This document shows positions 1-7,225 of a stretch of DNA of 40,061 nucleotides, in pieces. Numbering within the stretch: the stretch's first letter is position 1; every line of letters starts with the position of its first letter. Where the stretch lies: IMG/VR virus record IMGVR_UViG_3300023180_000139, positions 1-40,061 of that record, one strand, 5' to 3'. The DNA comes from a virus. The notes beneath the pieces are model-generated. The model saw only the letters and a program-made list of their open reading frames with translations. It ran no database searches and was not told the DNA's origin. The translations under genes were made by a program, and so were the position numbers.

Positions 1-1031
1 GAGTCCTTAACCTTGTTCACGTCTGATTTCGGATAGGGAGTATTAGTCCAAATGTTCGTAAATGGAACAATTGGATAGATATCAGTGTTAAGAATACGCT
101 CATAAAGTAAAGTATCACCAATGCTACTGCATTGTGCAATTCTTGTTTGCATAATTTCTTCTATTTCAATAGCACCTTTATTAATAGCTTGAATTGTTTG
201 CTCATCTTCTATAATAACAGAATAAACATCAGAGTCAACAATTTTTTCACTTCCATCAATAGTATTGAATATTCTATAAAAAGGAACTTTGATTTTGTAG
301 AATCTATCAAGTATTTGATATTTTTGATTTACTTGATAATCTAAATCTTTTGCTTCAGCAGGAGTTAAAACACTATTACTGTTTTTTAAATTAGATGTTG
401 GATAATCTTCTCCGTATAATGAATTAACACCAACTTCTAGGTCATCAATGTATTCTTCCATTTGAGGATAAAGGTCTAATACTTGCTGTCTTGTTAAAAA
501 TGTAGATAAAATAACACCAGAAGCATCGTTAAAGAATCTATCTCTAGCTGCTGGGTCTACATAAACACGAAAAGGGTCAACGTGAGTATATTTTACTTCA
601 CCTCTACCATAATCAGATTCAGGGTCAACATAAACATACATATATCCTAAACCTGTGACAGCATAATCGTGAACTACTTGCTTGAAAACAGTGTCACCAT
701 TAGAAATGTCCCAAATATATTCTAAAATAGTTCTCCAAACATTTGCTAATTTATTATCTGAATCTTCTCTAGCTATAACAGAAAACCTTGCTGGTCTTGC
801 TGTTAGTAATGATTTTAATTTGTCAACAGCAGCATAAACTCTATCAATAACAAAATCAGCTTGCCCTACAGCTTGCAAAGCATCTGATTCATCTGTACTG
901 TAATGATTTCCTAAAGTAAAGTCAACTGCATTTCTTGCTTCAGCGTCCCATTGTTGTCTAGCATCTCTCCAGCGTCTAAACAATTCTTTGGTAACTTGAG
1001 GCTTAGTTTTGTTTTCGTCGTAATTTGCCAT
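1..1031 (-). CDS. Portal protein, P22-like, 3' end outside window
   Basis: The reverse strand is open from the ATG at 1031 to the window edge, giving the first 343 residues (starting MANYDENKTKPQ). The portal forms the dodecameric ring at the capsid vertex through which DNA is packaged and ejected. Support: position directly after the large terminase gene, and an N-terminal region with an FRRWRDARQQW helix, YMYVYVDPESDYGRGE and HVDPFRVYVDPAARD, which look like P22-type portals of podoviruses. A GGGAG Shine-Dalgarno lies 4-5 bases before the ATG. The C-terminal half is missing only because the window ends; no stop or frameshift is seen. The family call rests on recognition and gene order. Confidence 0.82.
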   Translation of the reverse strand, partial: MANYDENKTKPQVTKELFRRWRDARQQWDAEARNAVDFTLGNHYSTDESDALQAVGQADFVIDRVYAAVDKLKSLLTARPARFSVIAREDSDNKLANVWRTILEYIWDISNGDTVFKQVVHDYAVTGLGYMYVYVDPESDYGRGEVKYTHVDPFRVYVDPAARDRFFNDASGVILSTFLTRQQVLDLYPQMEEYIDDLEVGVNSLYGEDYPTSNLKNSNSVLTPAEAKDLDYQVNQKYQILDRFYKIKVPFYRIFNTIDGSEKIVDSDVYSVIIEDEQTIQAINKGAIEIEEIMQTRIAQCSSIGDTLLYERILNTDIYPIVPFTNIWTNTPYPKSDVNKVKD

Positions 1032-1056
1032 AAACTCCCAAAAATATTTTATAGCA

Positions 1057-1086
1057 AAAATAACAAATTTTTATACTTTAAGTCAA
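1057..1086 (-). promoter_or_regulatory. Candidate sigma70-type promoter before the portal gene
   Basis: On the reverse strand TTGACT (1081-1086) is followed after 18 bases by TATTTT (1057-1062), in the only gap (63 bases) between the terminase and portal genes. The -35 and spacing match the candidate promoter at 28267-28296. The portal ATG lies 26 bases past the -10 and has a normal Shine-Dalgarno in between. Not tested. Confidence 0.4.
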
Positions 1087-1094
1087 GACAAAAT

Positions 1095-2687
1095 CTATAT
1101 TTTTTGTCCAGTAACCCAATTAATGACTCTTTTTGCAGGATTGTCTATTTCTTTAGTTGTTCTTTCGTTAAAAACATCTTTATCTATTGCGGAACTTTTT
1201 GGAGGTTTAGCCGTAGTAATAGCATACCATAATCCATCTAACAAGTCATCATGTCTACCTTTTGGAAACTCAAACATTTCATCAACTAAGTCTGCGTGTT
1301 CTTTCTTGATAAACATTTTTCTTCGATTGACAATAGGACATAATAATGCTTCTATCCTATCTTCTTTTTTGATACCACTAGGTGGTCGAACTCCTTGCGA
1401 TAAGCCAGGAGCTAATTTTCTATCTTTACCAGCTAATTGATTTACATAATCCTTTACTAAACCTTGAGCACCTACTTTTTCAATATTTACTCTACGTACT
1501 GGATTATATTGTTTAGCATAATCAACAATTCTTTTAGGCATATCATATAAAGGCGAATGTTCTCTATAATAGTCAACAACATAAAAATTACGCTCACTAT
1601 CTACTGCTACTACCATAATAATCTGATAGTCATTCTTAGCGCCTGATTCGTATGCCAAGTCAACTCCCATATAAACATTAACTGGAATAGCAGATTCATC
1701 TATTATCATATAATTAAATCCATTCTTAGATACTAGTTCACCTTTGTAATAATTTAATCTATCTATTTGGAATTTAGCAGTTTCTAAGTCTCTTGCTTCA
1801 TTAAGATACTCTTGTGCAAATTTATGAACAAGACCCATCTCAGTAAATCTTCTTCGAATACTATCTAGTTTTTCTTTTGTAAAATAACTTTGCCATAATG
1901 GAATACCATCAACAATTGCTTTTTTATATAAAACTTCCCAAGCAGACTTTCTATTTTCTTTTTCTGCTTGTAAGTAACCATCATAAACTCCCTGTAAAAA
2001 AGAATCATAATGAACAATAGTACCAATCAACCAAATAGAGCCTTCGTTTTCTTTTGAGTTTTCTAAAGCTGGTTCTACAGTTGACATAACCCATTCTTTA
2101 ATTTCTCTTCTACGTTCAGGTGTTTTAGTATTTAACTCTGATTCAAAGTCGTCTAAAATAATATTAGTATAACGTAATCCTAATTGTGAACGACCACGCA
2201 AACGTTGAGATGTACCTTTTGCTATTACTCTATCACCTCTAGCAGTAGTAAATTCTTTTTCAGTCCATTTACTTCCTTTTAAGTCACCAAAGTAATATTG
2301 CAATGCTGGATTCATATCAATATGATTTTGAATATACTTGATATGGTCTATTGCCTGAGATTGTTCTTCAGATACCCAAGCAATAAATTCTTTCTTTTCA
2401 GGTGGATTAAAATAGAGTTTATATAATAATGCTGTTTTAGCTAATGTTGATTTTGCGTGACCACGCGGCAAGATAATACAAAGTCTTTTATCTTCACCTA
2501 ATAATAAGTTACTTAACTCATATTGATAAGGAGCTGGCGTTGATTTCATAAAGTCTTCTGGTAAAAACATTTGACCAAAAGTAACAATGTCTTTTTTTGC
2601 TAATTCTAATGCTTGTTCCTTTGCAGATAAATCTGGAGGAATAATATTAAAAATCTCTGGCTTCTTCGTCTCTGTATTCTTTTTCAT
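1095..2687 (-). CDS. terL: Terminase large subunit (packaging ATPase-nuclease)
   Basis: 530 residues, normal length for the family. It drives ATP-dependent DNA packaging into the prohead and cuts the concatemer. Walker A is LPRGHAKST (about 73-81) and Walker B with the catalytic acid is NIILDD (about 175-180). The RNase H-like nuclease domain follows: acidic strand VYMGVDLAY (Asp near 343) and the C-terminal KGRHDDLLDG (Asp 480/481/484). Both ATPase and nuclease residues look intact. The ATG at 2687 lies inside the end of the upstream cyclotransferase-like gene (41-base overlap), so the two are probably translationally coupled. The portal gene follows, as usual in tailed phages. Confidence 0.95.
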   Translation of the reverse strand: MKKNTETKKPEIFNIIPPDLSAKEQALELAKKDIVTFGQMFLPEDFMKSTPAPYQYELSNLLLGEDKRLCIILPRGHAKSTLAKTALLYKLYFNPPEKKEFIAWVSEEQSQAIDHIKYIQNHIDMNPALQYYFGDLKGSKWTEKEFTTARGDRVIAKGTSQRLRGRSQLGLRYTNIILDDFESELNTKTPERRREIKEWVMSTVEPALENSKENEGSIWLIGTIVHYDSFLQGVYDGYLQAEKENRKSAWEVLYKKAIVDGIPLWQSYFTKEKLDSIRRRFTEMGLVHKFAQEYLNEARDLETAKFQIDRLNYYKGELVSKNGFNYMIIDESAIPVNVYMGVDLAYESGAKNDYQIIMVVAVDSERNFYVVDYYREHSPLYDMPKRIVDYAKQYNPVRRVNIEKVGAQGLVKDYVNQLAGKDRKLAPGLSQGVRPPSGIKKEDRIEALLCPIVNRRKMFIKKEHADLVDEMFEFPKGRHDDLLDGLWYAITTAKPPKSSAIDKDVFNERTTKEIDNPAKRVINWVTGQKI

Positions 2688-3060
2688 ATACTCTATTCAT
2701 CATAACTAATGTTTTACGTGATAACCAATCACCGTCAGGTACTTCAGTAAACATACTTGAACTTTGCCATAATAATGGACCAGCTACATATACCCAACAT
2801 TTTTCTTTTTCTTTTGTATCATCTAATATGACATCAGCTGTGGTTCTGATATATAAACCATCTCTAATACCTTCATACATATCATATTGATTTAAGTCAT
2901 CTTCAGTAACATCAATTACTTCTACAACAGCACCTTTGCCTTTTGTATTCTTAATTAATGCTGGAAATGATTTAGTACCAGGAAATACAAGACTAAACCC
3001 TTCTATTCGTCCTGTATCTGGATATCCACGTCTTAATGTTCCGTAAACTGCTAGTCTCAT
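2647..3060 (-). CDS. Gamma-glutamylcyclotransferase/AIG2-like protein
   Basis: 137 residues. The N-terminus MRLAVYGTLRRGYPDTG carries the YGTLR-x-G substrate loop of the GGCT/AIG2 fold, and the Glu of DMYEGIRDGLYIR near 80-85 is placed like the family's catalytic acid. Family members release 5-oxoproline from gamma-glutamyl amines or peptides. The gene lies between the two terminase genes, overlapping the upstream zinc-ribbon gene by ATGA and terL by 41 bases. Its position says little about its role, but the same phage carries a class II glutamine amidotransferase and an amidoligase at 9168-12039, and GGCT/AIG2 proteins are known neighbours of Amidoligase_2 enzymes. Substrate unknown. Confidence 0.82.
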   Translation of the reverse strand: MRLAVYGTLRRGYPDTGRIEGFSLVFPGTKSFPALIKNTKGKGAVVEVIDVTEDDLNQYDMYEGIRDGLYIRTTADVILDDTKEKEKCWVYVAGPLLWQSSSMFTEVPDGDWLSRKTLVMMNRVYEKEYRDEEARDF

Positions 3061-3284
3061 GATTCTCCTATCTGGTCTGGTATTCCTACTTCTGATATCT
3101 CAAAATCAACTCCATATATCGTTAAACAATTAATGCATTTGATATGCGTAGTATCTTTTTTGTTTATATTCCAAATATAAACACCAGTATCTTTTAATTT
3201 ACTATGGCAGAAATGACAGCGTTTACTTTTCGCTATCTCTTTTAACTTCCGCCAGTTTTTCGTATTTAGATTCTTGAATTGCAT
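3057..3284 (-). CDS. Small zinc-ribbon protein
   Basis: 75 residues, function unknown. Two cysteine knuckles, CHFC near 23-26 and CINC near 50-53, are spaced like a single zinc ribbon; the N-terminus is basic (KNWRKLKEIAKSKR). It overlaps the end of the small terminase gene by 62 bases and the next gene by ATGA, so it sits inside the packaging operon. Possible roles are DNA or RNA binding in packaging, but nothing in the sequence decides this. Confidence 0.7.
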   Translation of the reverse strand: MQFKNLNTKNWRKLKEIAKSKRCHFCHSKLKDTGVYIWNINKKDTTHIKCINCLTIYGVDFEISEVGIPDQIGES

Positions 3285-3984
3285 TTAATTGCTCCTTTGT
3301 AAAACCTTGGAATACTGTTACAGATTCAGTAGTCTTTTCTGTATCCATCATTCCAGATATTTTCATTAATGTAGTTAATGCTGTTAATTTATCTCTATCT
3401 GAAGAATCAATCTTATCAATAATATTCCTCATTGCTTCTAATAGATAAGTAGGAGTAATTTCTGCTTCATTTAGATATTTATCTATTTCTTCTCTAATCA
3501 ATTTTTTTACCCTATCGGTTTTTAATAATAATTTTGCTTGAGACTTTGCATATTCTTCATTCTTGCTTGGAAAAGCTTTCATATAAGCTTCTACAACGTC
3601 ATCGCCTTTTGCAACATACTTACCAAATAAAAATTCTTTATCTGTAGTATGCTTTCTGTTTCTCTTCCTAACTGAAGGTGATTCACCGTCAGTAGCAAAA
3701 GTATGCATATTTGTTTTCATATCTCCTTCAATAAATATTTTAGGACTACAAATATACGAACCCATAATAGTTCTGATATAACTAACATCTTTCTTTCTGT
3801 CTTTTTTGTTTAGAATACCTAAATACAATACTTGACAGACTTGACCATCGTCAGTTTCTATCCAATCTCCCTTGTTAGAATGACGCCAATCAGTAACTAA
3901 AGATACGTTTGGTTGATATCTTCGAAACTCATCGACGTCATCATACAAGTAATGAGTGACACCTTTTACAATGCGTTCTCTCAT
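3223..3984 (-). CDS. terS: Terminase small subunit
   Basis: 253 residues. TerS recognises the packaging start site and regulates TerL. From about residue 110 the protein has EFLFGKYVAKGDDVVEAYMK, a VVEAYMKAFPSKNEEYAKSQ stretch, LLLKTDRVKKLIREEID and a later helical region. This matches the helix-turn-helix plus oligomerisation layout of phage small terminases (AYMKAFP followed by a repeated-helix segment and VKKLI). The first 100 residues are an extra beta-rich domain (YLYDDVDEFRRYQPN, DDGQVCQVLYLG) not usual in short TerS proteins. It lies two genes upstream of terL. No clear Shine-Dalgarno before the ATG. Confidence 0.75.
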   Translation of the reverse strand: MRERIVKGVTHYLYDDVDEFRRYQPNVSLVTDWRHSNKGDWIETDDGQVCQVLYLGILNKKDRKKDVSYIRTIMGSYICSPKIFIEGDMKTNMHTFATDGESPSVRKRNRKHTTDKEFLFGKYVAKGDDVVEAYMKAFPSKNEEYAKSQAKLLLKTDRVKKLIREEIDKYLNEAEITPTYLLEAMRNIIDKIDSSDRDKLTALTTLMKISGMMDTEKTTESVTVFQGFTKEQLNAIQESKYEKLAEVKRDSEK

Positions 3985-3991
3985 AATTTAA

Positions 3992-4228
3992 CTATTTTTC
4001 TTCTTTTTCGTCAACTTCTTTGTTGTCTAACTCATCAGTGACAAATCGAACGTAGTTATTAGCAAGAAAACGTAACTCATTAGATTGTTGCTCTAAACGC
4101 ATCAATTGTCCAGCTAATTCGTTGGCACGATTATATTGCGCTTTAGCTTCATCAGATAATTCAGAATATAAAAAAGTATATTCTTTTTCATCTTTCATGA
4201 TTGTTAGCTTTTGTTCTTTTTCAGCCAT
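3992..4228 (-). CDS. Hypothetical small helical protein
   Basis: 78 residues, not recognised. It is acidic and mostly helical, with a heptad-like segment (ANELAGQLMRLEQQSNELRF) and a Glu/Lys-rich tail. GAGGAG lies upstream of the ATG. It overlaps the end of the preceding gene by 8 bases and ends 7 bases before terS. A packaging or scaffold accessory is possible from position only. Confidence 0.65.
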   Translation of the reverse strand: MAEKEQKLTIMKDEKEYTFLYSELSDEAKAQYNRANELAGQLMRLEQQSNELRFLANNYVRFVTDELDNKEVDEKEEK

Positions 4229-4439
4229 TTTCTTTTTGCTCCTCTTTAGCTTTGTTTTCTATTTTCTTTTGTAAGAATTTATTGAACTTTTCAGTATCTT
4301 TCTTCATTTCAACATAATTGCTTACAACAGAGTCTAACACACTAATAGTTTGTTTTAATACTATAATGTCTTGTTTTAATAACGCAATATTATATGCCAA
4401 GTCTTTTGCTGTTGGTTTTTTATATTTACGTATAGCCAT
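4221..4439 (-). CDS. Hypothetical coiled-coil protein
   Basis: 72 residues, not recognised. The basic N-terminus MAIRKYKKPTAKD is followed by a long hydrophobic heptad stretch (LLKQDIIVLKQTISVLDSVV) and a Lys/Glu-rich end, so it is probably an oligomeric coiled coil. Its start overlaps the exonuclease stop as TAATG, showing tight operon coupling. Confidence 0.65.
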   Translation of the reverse strand: MAIRKYKKPTAKDLAYNIALLKQDIIVLKQTISVLDSVVSNYVEMKKDTEKFNKFLQKKIENKAKEEQKENG

Positions 4440-5164
4440 TATAACGGTCTTACCATTGGTGGTGCATACTCTTCTAGTTTTCTATGTAGTTTCTCTAAAA
4501 TAACTACATCAGCTACATTGTGGTCATAAACATACTTCATTGCTTCTTCATTACCCCAACGTGCTTTTTGCCACATTTCAGGTTTAACTCTAGTTTTACC
4601 GCCAATGCCGAAAAACTCAGTAGCAGCCTGTAAAGACGAACGATGTAGTTTTAATTTAGATTTAACTACATAATATAAGTCTTTATGTGATTTTTGCCTG
4701 TACATAGGAAAGAAAGTATTATGATGTAATGCTCTTGTACGTATAAATGGAATATCAAACTTTGTTCCATAATATGTAAAAATAACATCATATTTATTCA
4801 TTTCTTCTACTAACAACTCAACAATGCGGGCATCTTGAGATTCTGACATAAGCTCTTCTCTAGTAATCTTAGCTCCTGCTACCTCTTTGTCACCTCTTCC
4901 TTTTAAACACCACGACAACATTACATCGATATTAGCACTAAATCCAGTAGATTCAATATCTAAATATCCAATAGTCATTTCGTGTCCAGTTGAATATCGA
5001 GTTGGTTTACGTAATCCAAGAGATTCAATCTTTCTAGTTACTGCTTTATAAGTACGATTAAACCCTGCAATACGTATTTCTTGGTAAAGAACAAACGCAG
5101 ACTTCGCAGTACGTTCATACTGGTCTAATATGCGAATCTCTTCTTCTGTCCATTTTGTTGACAT
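4439..5164 (-). CDS. DEDD-family 3'-5' exonuclease with Myb/SANT-like N-terminus
   Basis: 241 residues. Residues about 65-235 form an RNase H-like (RNase_H_2/YprB type) exonuclease domain: motif I YLDIESTG, motif II TYYGTKFDIPFI, and motif III YDHNVADVVIL with the Tyr-to-Asp spacing of DEDDy enzymes. The acidic residues seem complete. The first 50 residues (TKWTEEEIRILDQY, then FNRTYKAVTRKIESLG) resemble a Myb/SANT-like DNA-binding helical unit. No DNA polymerase accompanies it, so it is a stand-alone nuclease; roles in DNA recycling, end processing or recombination are all possible. Starts and stops overlap with both neighbours (TAATG). Confidence 0.8.
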   Translation of the reverse strand: MSTKWTEEEIRILDQYERTAKSAFVLYQEIRIAGFNRTYKAVTRKIESLGLRKPTRYSTGHEMTIGYLDIESTGFSANIDVMLSWCLKGRGDKEVAGAKITREELMSESQDARIVELLVEEMNKYDVIFTYYGTKFDIPFIRTRALHHNTFFPMYRQKSHKDLYYVVKSKLKLHRSSLQAATEFFGIGGKTRVKPEMWQKARWGNEEAMKYVYDHNVADVVILEKLHRKLEEYAPPMVRPL

Positions 5165-5361
5165 TATTCACCTGCCTTCTTTTCTTGTTCGTTTATTTGA
5201 TTCCAAATATTTTCTAATACAAATAATCCGCAATCATTTAAGTAAAAGTTTTCATCAACTCCTCCAAGTCCAAGATTTTCTAAAGCATAACTAAGATACT
5301 CTATATCTTTTGGAGTTAATGTTACAGAATATTCATTTAACTTATATTCGTATTCACTCAT
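5164..5361 (-). CDS. Hypothetical small acidic protein
   Basis: 65 residues, not recognised. It begins MSEYEYKLNEYSVTLTPKD and contains a predicted helix around DIEYLSYALENLGLGG. No cysteine knuckles, signal peptide or membrane segment. Coupled by TAATG to the downstream exonuclease; one base from the upstream gene. Confidence 0.6.
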   Translation of the reverse strand: MSEYEYKLNEYSVTLTPKDIEYLSYALENLGLGGVDENFYLNDCGLFVLENIWNQINEQEKKAGE

Positions 5362-5362
5362 G

Positions 5363-5701
5363 TTATTTTCCCCATTTTTTTTGATTAACGATTAATGCCA
5401 TAACCGCATAGATAGCAATATCTAAGAATGCGTCCTCAATTGGTTCATTCTTTGCATCTAAGTCGTGTTTCATTGACAAATTTGTTAAACGATTGATTTT
5501 ATCATTTAATCGAACAATGATACTGAATAGTGACATTTTGATTTCTTCATCTGTTTGAAGCATTGTACCCATTGCTATGTTATTTGGACCATAATCATAT
5601 TGTTTTCTACAAAAGGTCAAATACATATTATTCAGTTCTTTTTGAAAGAACTTATCTGTTTCTGGGTAATTATCTTTGATATATTTTACTACATCTTCCA
5701 T
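5363..5701 (-). CDS. Nmad1/DUF1599-like all-helical protein
   Basis: 112 residues. The pattern RKQYDYGPNNIAMG, then SIIVRLNDKINRLTNL, then EPIEDAFLDIAIYAVMALI matches the layout I know from the DUF1599/Nmad1 family (KxxDYGxxN, LxxDKIxRLxNL, ExxxDTxxDLxxYAI). That family was named for links to modified nucleotides and is related in style to MazG-like nucleotide pyrophosphatases. Acidic helices with conserved Asp/Glu are visible, which fits a metal-dependent nucleotide-binding role. Substrate is unknown. A GGAG precedes the ATG, within the 3' end of the upstream gene. The alternative is a general MazG-like house-cleaning protein. Confidence 0.6.
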   Translation of the reverse strand: MEDVVKYIKDNYPETDKFFQKELNNMYLTFCRKQYDYGPNNIAMGTMLQTDEEIKMSLFSIIVRLNDKINRLTNLSMKHDLDAKNEPIEDAFLDIAIYAVMALIVNQKKWGK

Positions 5702-5883
5702 TAAAACTCCTCCTGGTCGTCCATATCGATTCTATCTTCTAAACTACGGAATACTTCGTATGTTTTTTGTTCTTCACGTTTTTCTTCTAGTTTTTTAAGA
5801 TTTTCTAGTAGTTGATTGTTTTCTTCACGCAATGTTTGCATTATTCTTTTTTCAGTCTCTTTATCCATTAGCTTATTTACCAT
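5701..5883 (-). CDS. Hypothetical coiled-coil protein
   Basis: 60 residues (or 55 from the in-frame ATG at 5868), not recognised. Nearly all helix with heptads: RIMQTLREENNQLLENLKKL, then KREEQKTYEVF and an acidic end. The ATG at 5883 lies inside the end of the metallopeptidase gene. The 3' end carries GAGGAG, which also serves as ribosome site for the next gene. Confidence 0.55.
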   Translation of the reverse strand: MVNKLMDKETEKRIMQTLREENNQLLENLKKLEEKREEQKTYEVFRSLEDRIDMDDQEEF

Positions 5884-6178
5884 CTCTTTGTGCCTTATGC
5901 CATAGAAAGTCTGCTACACCTAATTGGAATAATCCATTACTAATTGCTTCGATTTCACGTTCATTATGTTCTAAACCAGTATTATAGTAGACTGCATGCA
6001 GTACTTCGTGCATTAATGTTTCTTTCTGCCTAGAATCTTCTATTTCTTCATTAATAAGGATAATATTGTTCTTAACAAGGTGTCTACCATACAATTCTTT
6101 ATCATTATCTTCATGTTCTAACGGTGTAACCATAATATTATAGTTATGACCACCTATATTTAACTCCATTTTTTTCAT
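5873..6178 (-). CDS. Small HExxH zinc metallopeptidase-like protein
   Basis: 101 residues from the ATG at 6178, chosen over the in-frame ATG at 6190 because GGGAG lies 5 bases before it. LMHEVLHAVYYNTGL (HEVLH at about 57-61) is a zinc metallopeptidase helix. A glutamate cluster EREIEAISN about 12-16 residues later could supply the third ligand. The size and layout resemble minimal ImmA/IrrE- or SprT-like phage proteases. First gene of the leftward packaging operon. Targets could be host regulators or phage proteins; not decidable here. Confidence 0.72.
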   Translation of the reverse strand: MKKMELNIGGHNYNIMVTPLEHEDNDKELYGRHLVKNNIILINEEIEDSRQKETLMHEVLHAVYYNTGLEHNEREIEAISNGLFQLGVADFLWHKAQRDGK

Positions 6179-6210
6179 TAATACTCCCATATCTTTAGTT
6201 GTGTATGCAA

Positions 6211-6238
6211 ATTACAACAATATACCTACACAAGTCAA
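6211..6238 (-). promoter_or_regulatory. Candidate promoter of the leftward packaging operon
   Basis: Reverse-strand TTGACT (6233-6238), 16 bases, then TGTAAT (6211-6216). Transcription would start near 6204, about 25 bases before the metallopeptidase start codon. It lies at the left end of the long intergenic region, where a leftward promoter is required. Confidence 0.45.
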
Positions 6239-6408
6239 ATAAAAAATACATTTTTATAAAAAAAGTTGCCGACCCGTTACTTTCATGCTCGGGTACTACG
6301 CGACTCACAAGAAAAATCAAAAAAAACAGGTAAACAACAAAAAAGACTTGCCCCAAATATGCGCAGAAGGTTAAATTTTGCAGTCCGTAGGACGAAAAAA
6401 AACCCCTA

Positions 6409-6471
6409 ATGTTCGGTGTTCGTGATTTGCCTAAAGTGTTCAATCTATTTCCTAAAGCATGTTCGGTGTTC
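6409..6471. repeat. Iteron-like direct repeats (ATGTTCGGTGTTC, CCTAAAG)
   Basis: ATGTTCGGTGTTC occurs exactly at 6409-6421 and 6459-6471, a 50-base period. Between them CCTAAAG occurs at 6430-6436 and 6451-6457 (21 bases apart), and a further TGTTC lies at 6437-6441. The helical spacing of about five and two turns suggests a protein bound repeatedly on one face of the DNA. Confidence 0.6.
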
Positions 6472-6484
6472 TAGAGACTCTAGA
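6470..6484. promoter_or_regulatory. 15-base perfect palindrome, operator-like
   Basis: TCTAGAGACTCTAGA reads as two 7-base arms around a central A. It abuts the second iteron-like repeat. A dimeric regulator site is likely in form, but the binding protein is unknown. Confidence 0.45.
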
Positions 6485-6579
6485 GGGGCTTGACCCCAAA
6501 ATTTGAAAATAATAAAATTTTTATTTCAAAAAAAGAACCACCTCACGAATATTACCCCAAAATTTCAAAAACCGTTGAG

Positions 6580-6608
6580 TTTTCCACAAAATTATCCACA
6601 TATCCACA
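6580..6608 (+). promoter_or_regulatory. Cluster of three DnaA-box-like sites
   Basis: TTTTCCACA (6580-6588), TTATCCACA (6592-6600) and ATATCCACA (6600-6608) lie head to tail. The middle one is a perfect match to the E. coli-type consensus TTATNCACA; the others differ by one base. The spacing is tight, as in initiator-binding arrays. Confidence 0.6.
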
Positions 6609-6736
6609 TACTGCCTACTCAAAAAATTGGCTTAGTTTGTGTGCTAGTCTTTTTTCCTTAATGCCGCCCGGTCTTTTTCTAAGTTGGAAATTGTAAATTT
6701 GGTTGAAAATCCTAATTTTGGTTGATTTGTAAAAAA

Positions 6737-6750
6737 ACCGACTGGTCGGT
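6737..6750. promoter_or_regulatory. 14-base perfect palindrome
   Basis: ACCGACTGGTCGGT, two 6-base arms around TG, followed by the GC-rich palindromic GCACAGTGC and GTGCGCAC motifs. It stands out in an otherwise AT-rich stretch just before the T-rich tract. It could be an operator or an origin-associated site. Confidence 0.4.
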
Positions 6751-6770
6751 CTGGTCGCACAGTGCGCACT

Positions 6771-6830
6771 TTTATAGTTTTTTTATATTTTTTTATATTT
6801 TTTTATTGCTTTTTATTTTTTTTATATATA
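6771..6830. other. T-rich low-melting tract, unwinding-element candidate
   Basis: About 60 bases with almost no G or C on the plus strand, made of repeated TATTTTTT units followed by TATATATA. It lies some 160 bases from the DnaA-box cluster, on the side of the rightward early operon. Such a tract is expected of a DNA unwinding element, but could also be promoter-associated. Confidence 0.5.
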
Positions 6831-6949
6831 GTTTCTTATTGAACTTGACAATTTGAACTATCGCATAAGCCCTGAAGGTATTATCACTGGGGCGAATAAA
6901 TGGCGAAAGGTTATAATATTAACATCACATTATATGGAAAGGATATAAT

Positions 6950-7210
6950 ATGGCTATGACTAAACAAGACTTTGAAGCAATAGCCCACTGTTTTACACCA
7001 TTCTCTGAACATGGGGAACGTGGAACAGACAGAGATAAACCATTGCGTTTGATTGGTTCACCTGTTGCAATAGTGGCACTATTAATTCCAGTCTTTTTGG
7101 ATAGTAATCCACGCTTCGATATGAATAAATTTTTATATGCCTGCGGTTTTGGTGCCGAGGAAATAGAAGAAATTCATGAAGCCATGGGTTTAGAAGAAGA
7201 GGTTTATTAA
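6950..7210 (+). CDS. Hypothetical early protein
   Basis: 86 residues, not recognised. First gene of the rightward early operon. It has a hydrophobic helix (SPVAIVALLIPVFLDS, about 44-59) inside an otherwise soluble sequence and an acidic tail. GAAAGGA lies 8 bases before the ATG, and TATAAT directly abuts the start codon. Early genes at this position often act on host functions, but nothing here says which. Confidence 0.65.
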   Translation: MAMTKQDFEAIAHCFTPFSEHGERGTDRDKPLRLIGSPVAIVALLIPVFLDSNPRFDMNKFLYACGFGAEEIEEIHEAMGLEEEVY

Positions 7211-7225
7211 TCTCTTAACGTTAAC

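Larger units (their letters stand above)
6179..6949. other. Long intergenic region between divergent operons; candidate replication origin
   Basis: 771 bases without a convincing gene, the longest such stretch in the window. From left to right it holds the leftward promoter, a repeat block with 13-base direct repeats 50 bases apart, a 15-base palindrome, two copies of ACCCCAAAATTT (6493-6504, 6554-6565), three adjacent DnaA-box-like sites (6580-6608), a 14-base palindrome (6737-6750), a T-rich low-melting tract (6771-6830), and a weak hairpin (6869-6893). DnaA boxes plus iteron-like repeats plus an AT-rich tract are the classic layout of a bacterial-type theta origin. The phage encodes DnaB but no primase or polymerase, which fits host-assisted initiation. 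Inference, not proof. Confidence 0.55.

Noticed and set aside
6195-6443. Reverse open frame of 82 residues in the long intergenic region
   Set aside because: Its DNA contains the leftward promoter and part of the repeat block; the product is low-complexity aromatic sequence with no ribosome site.
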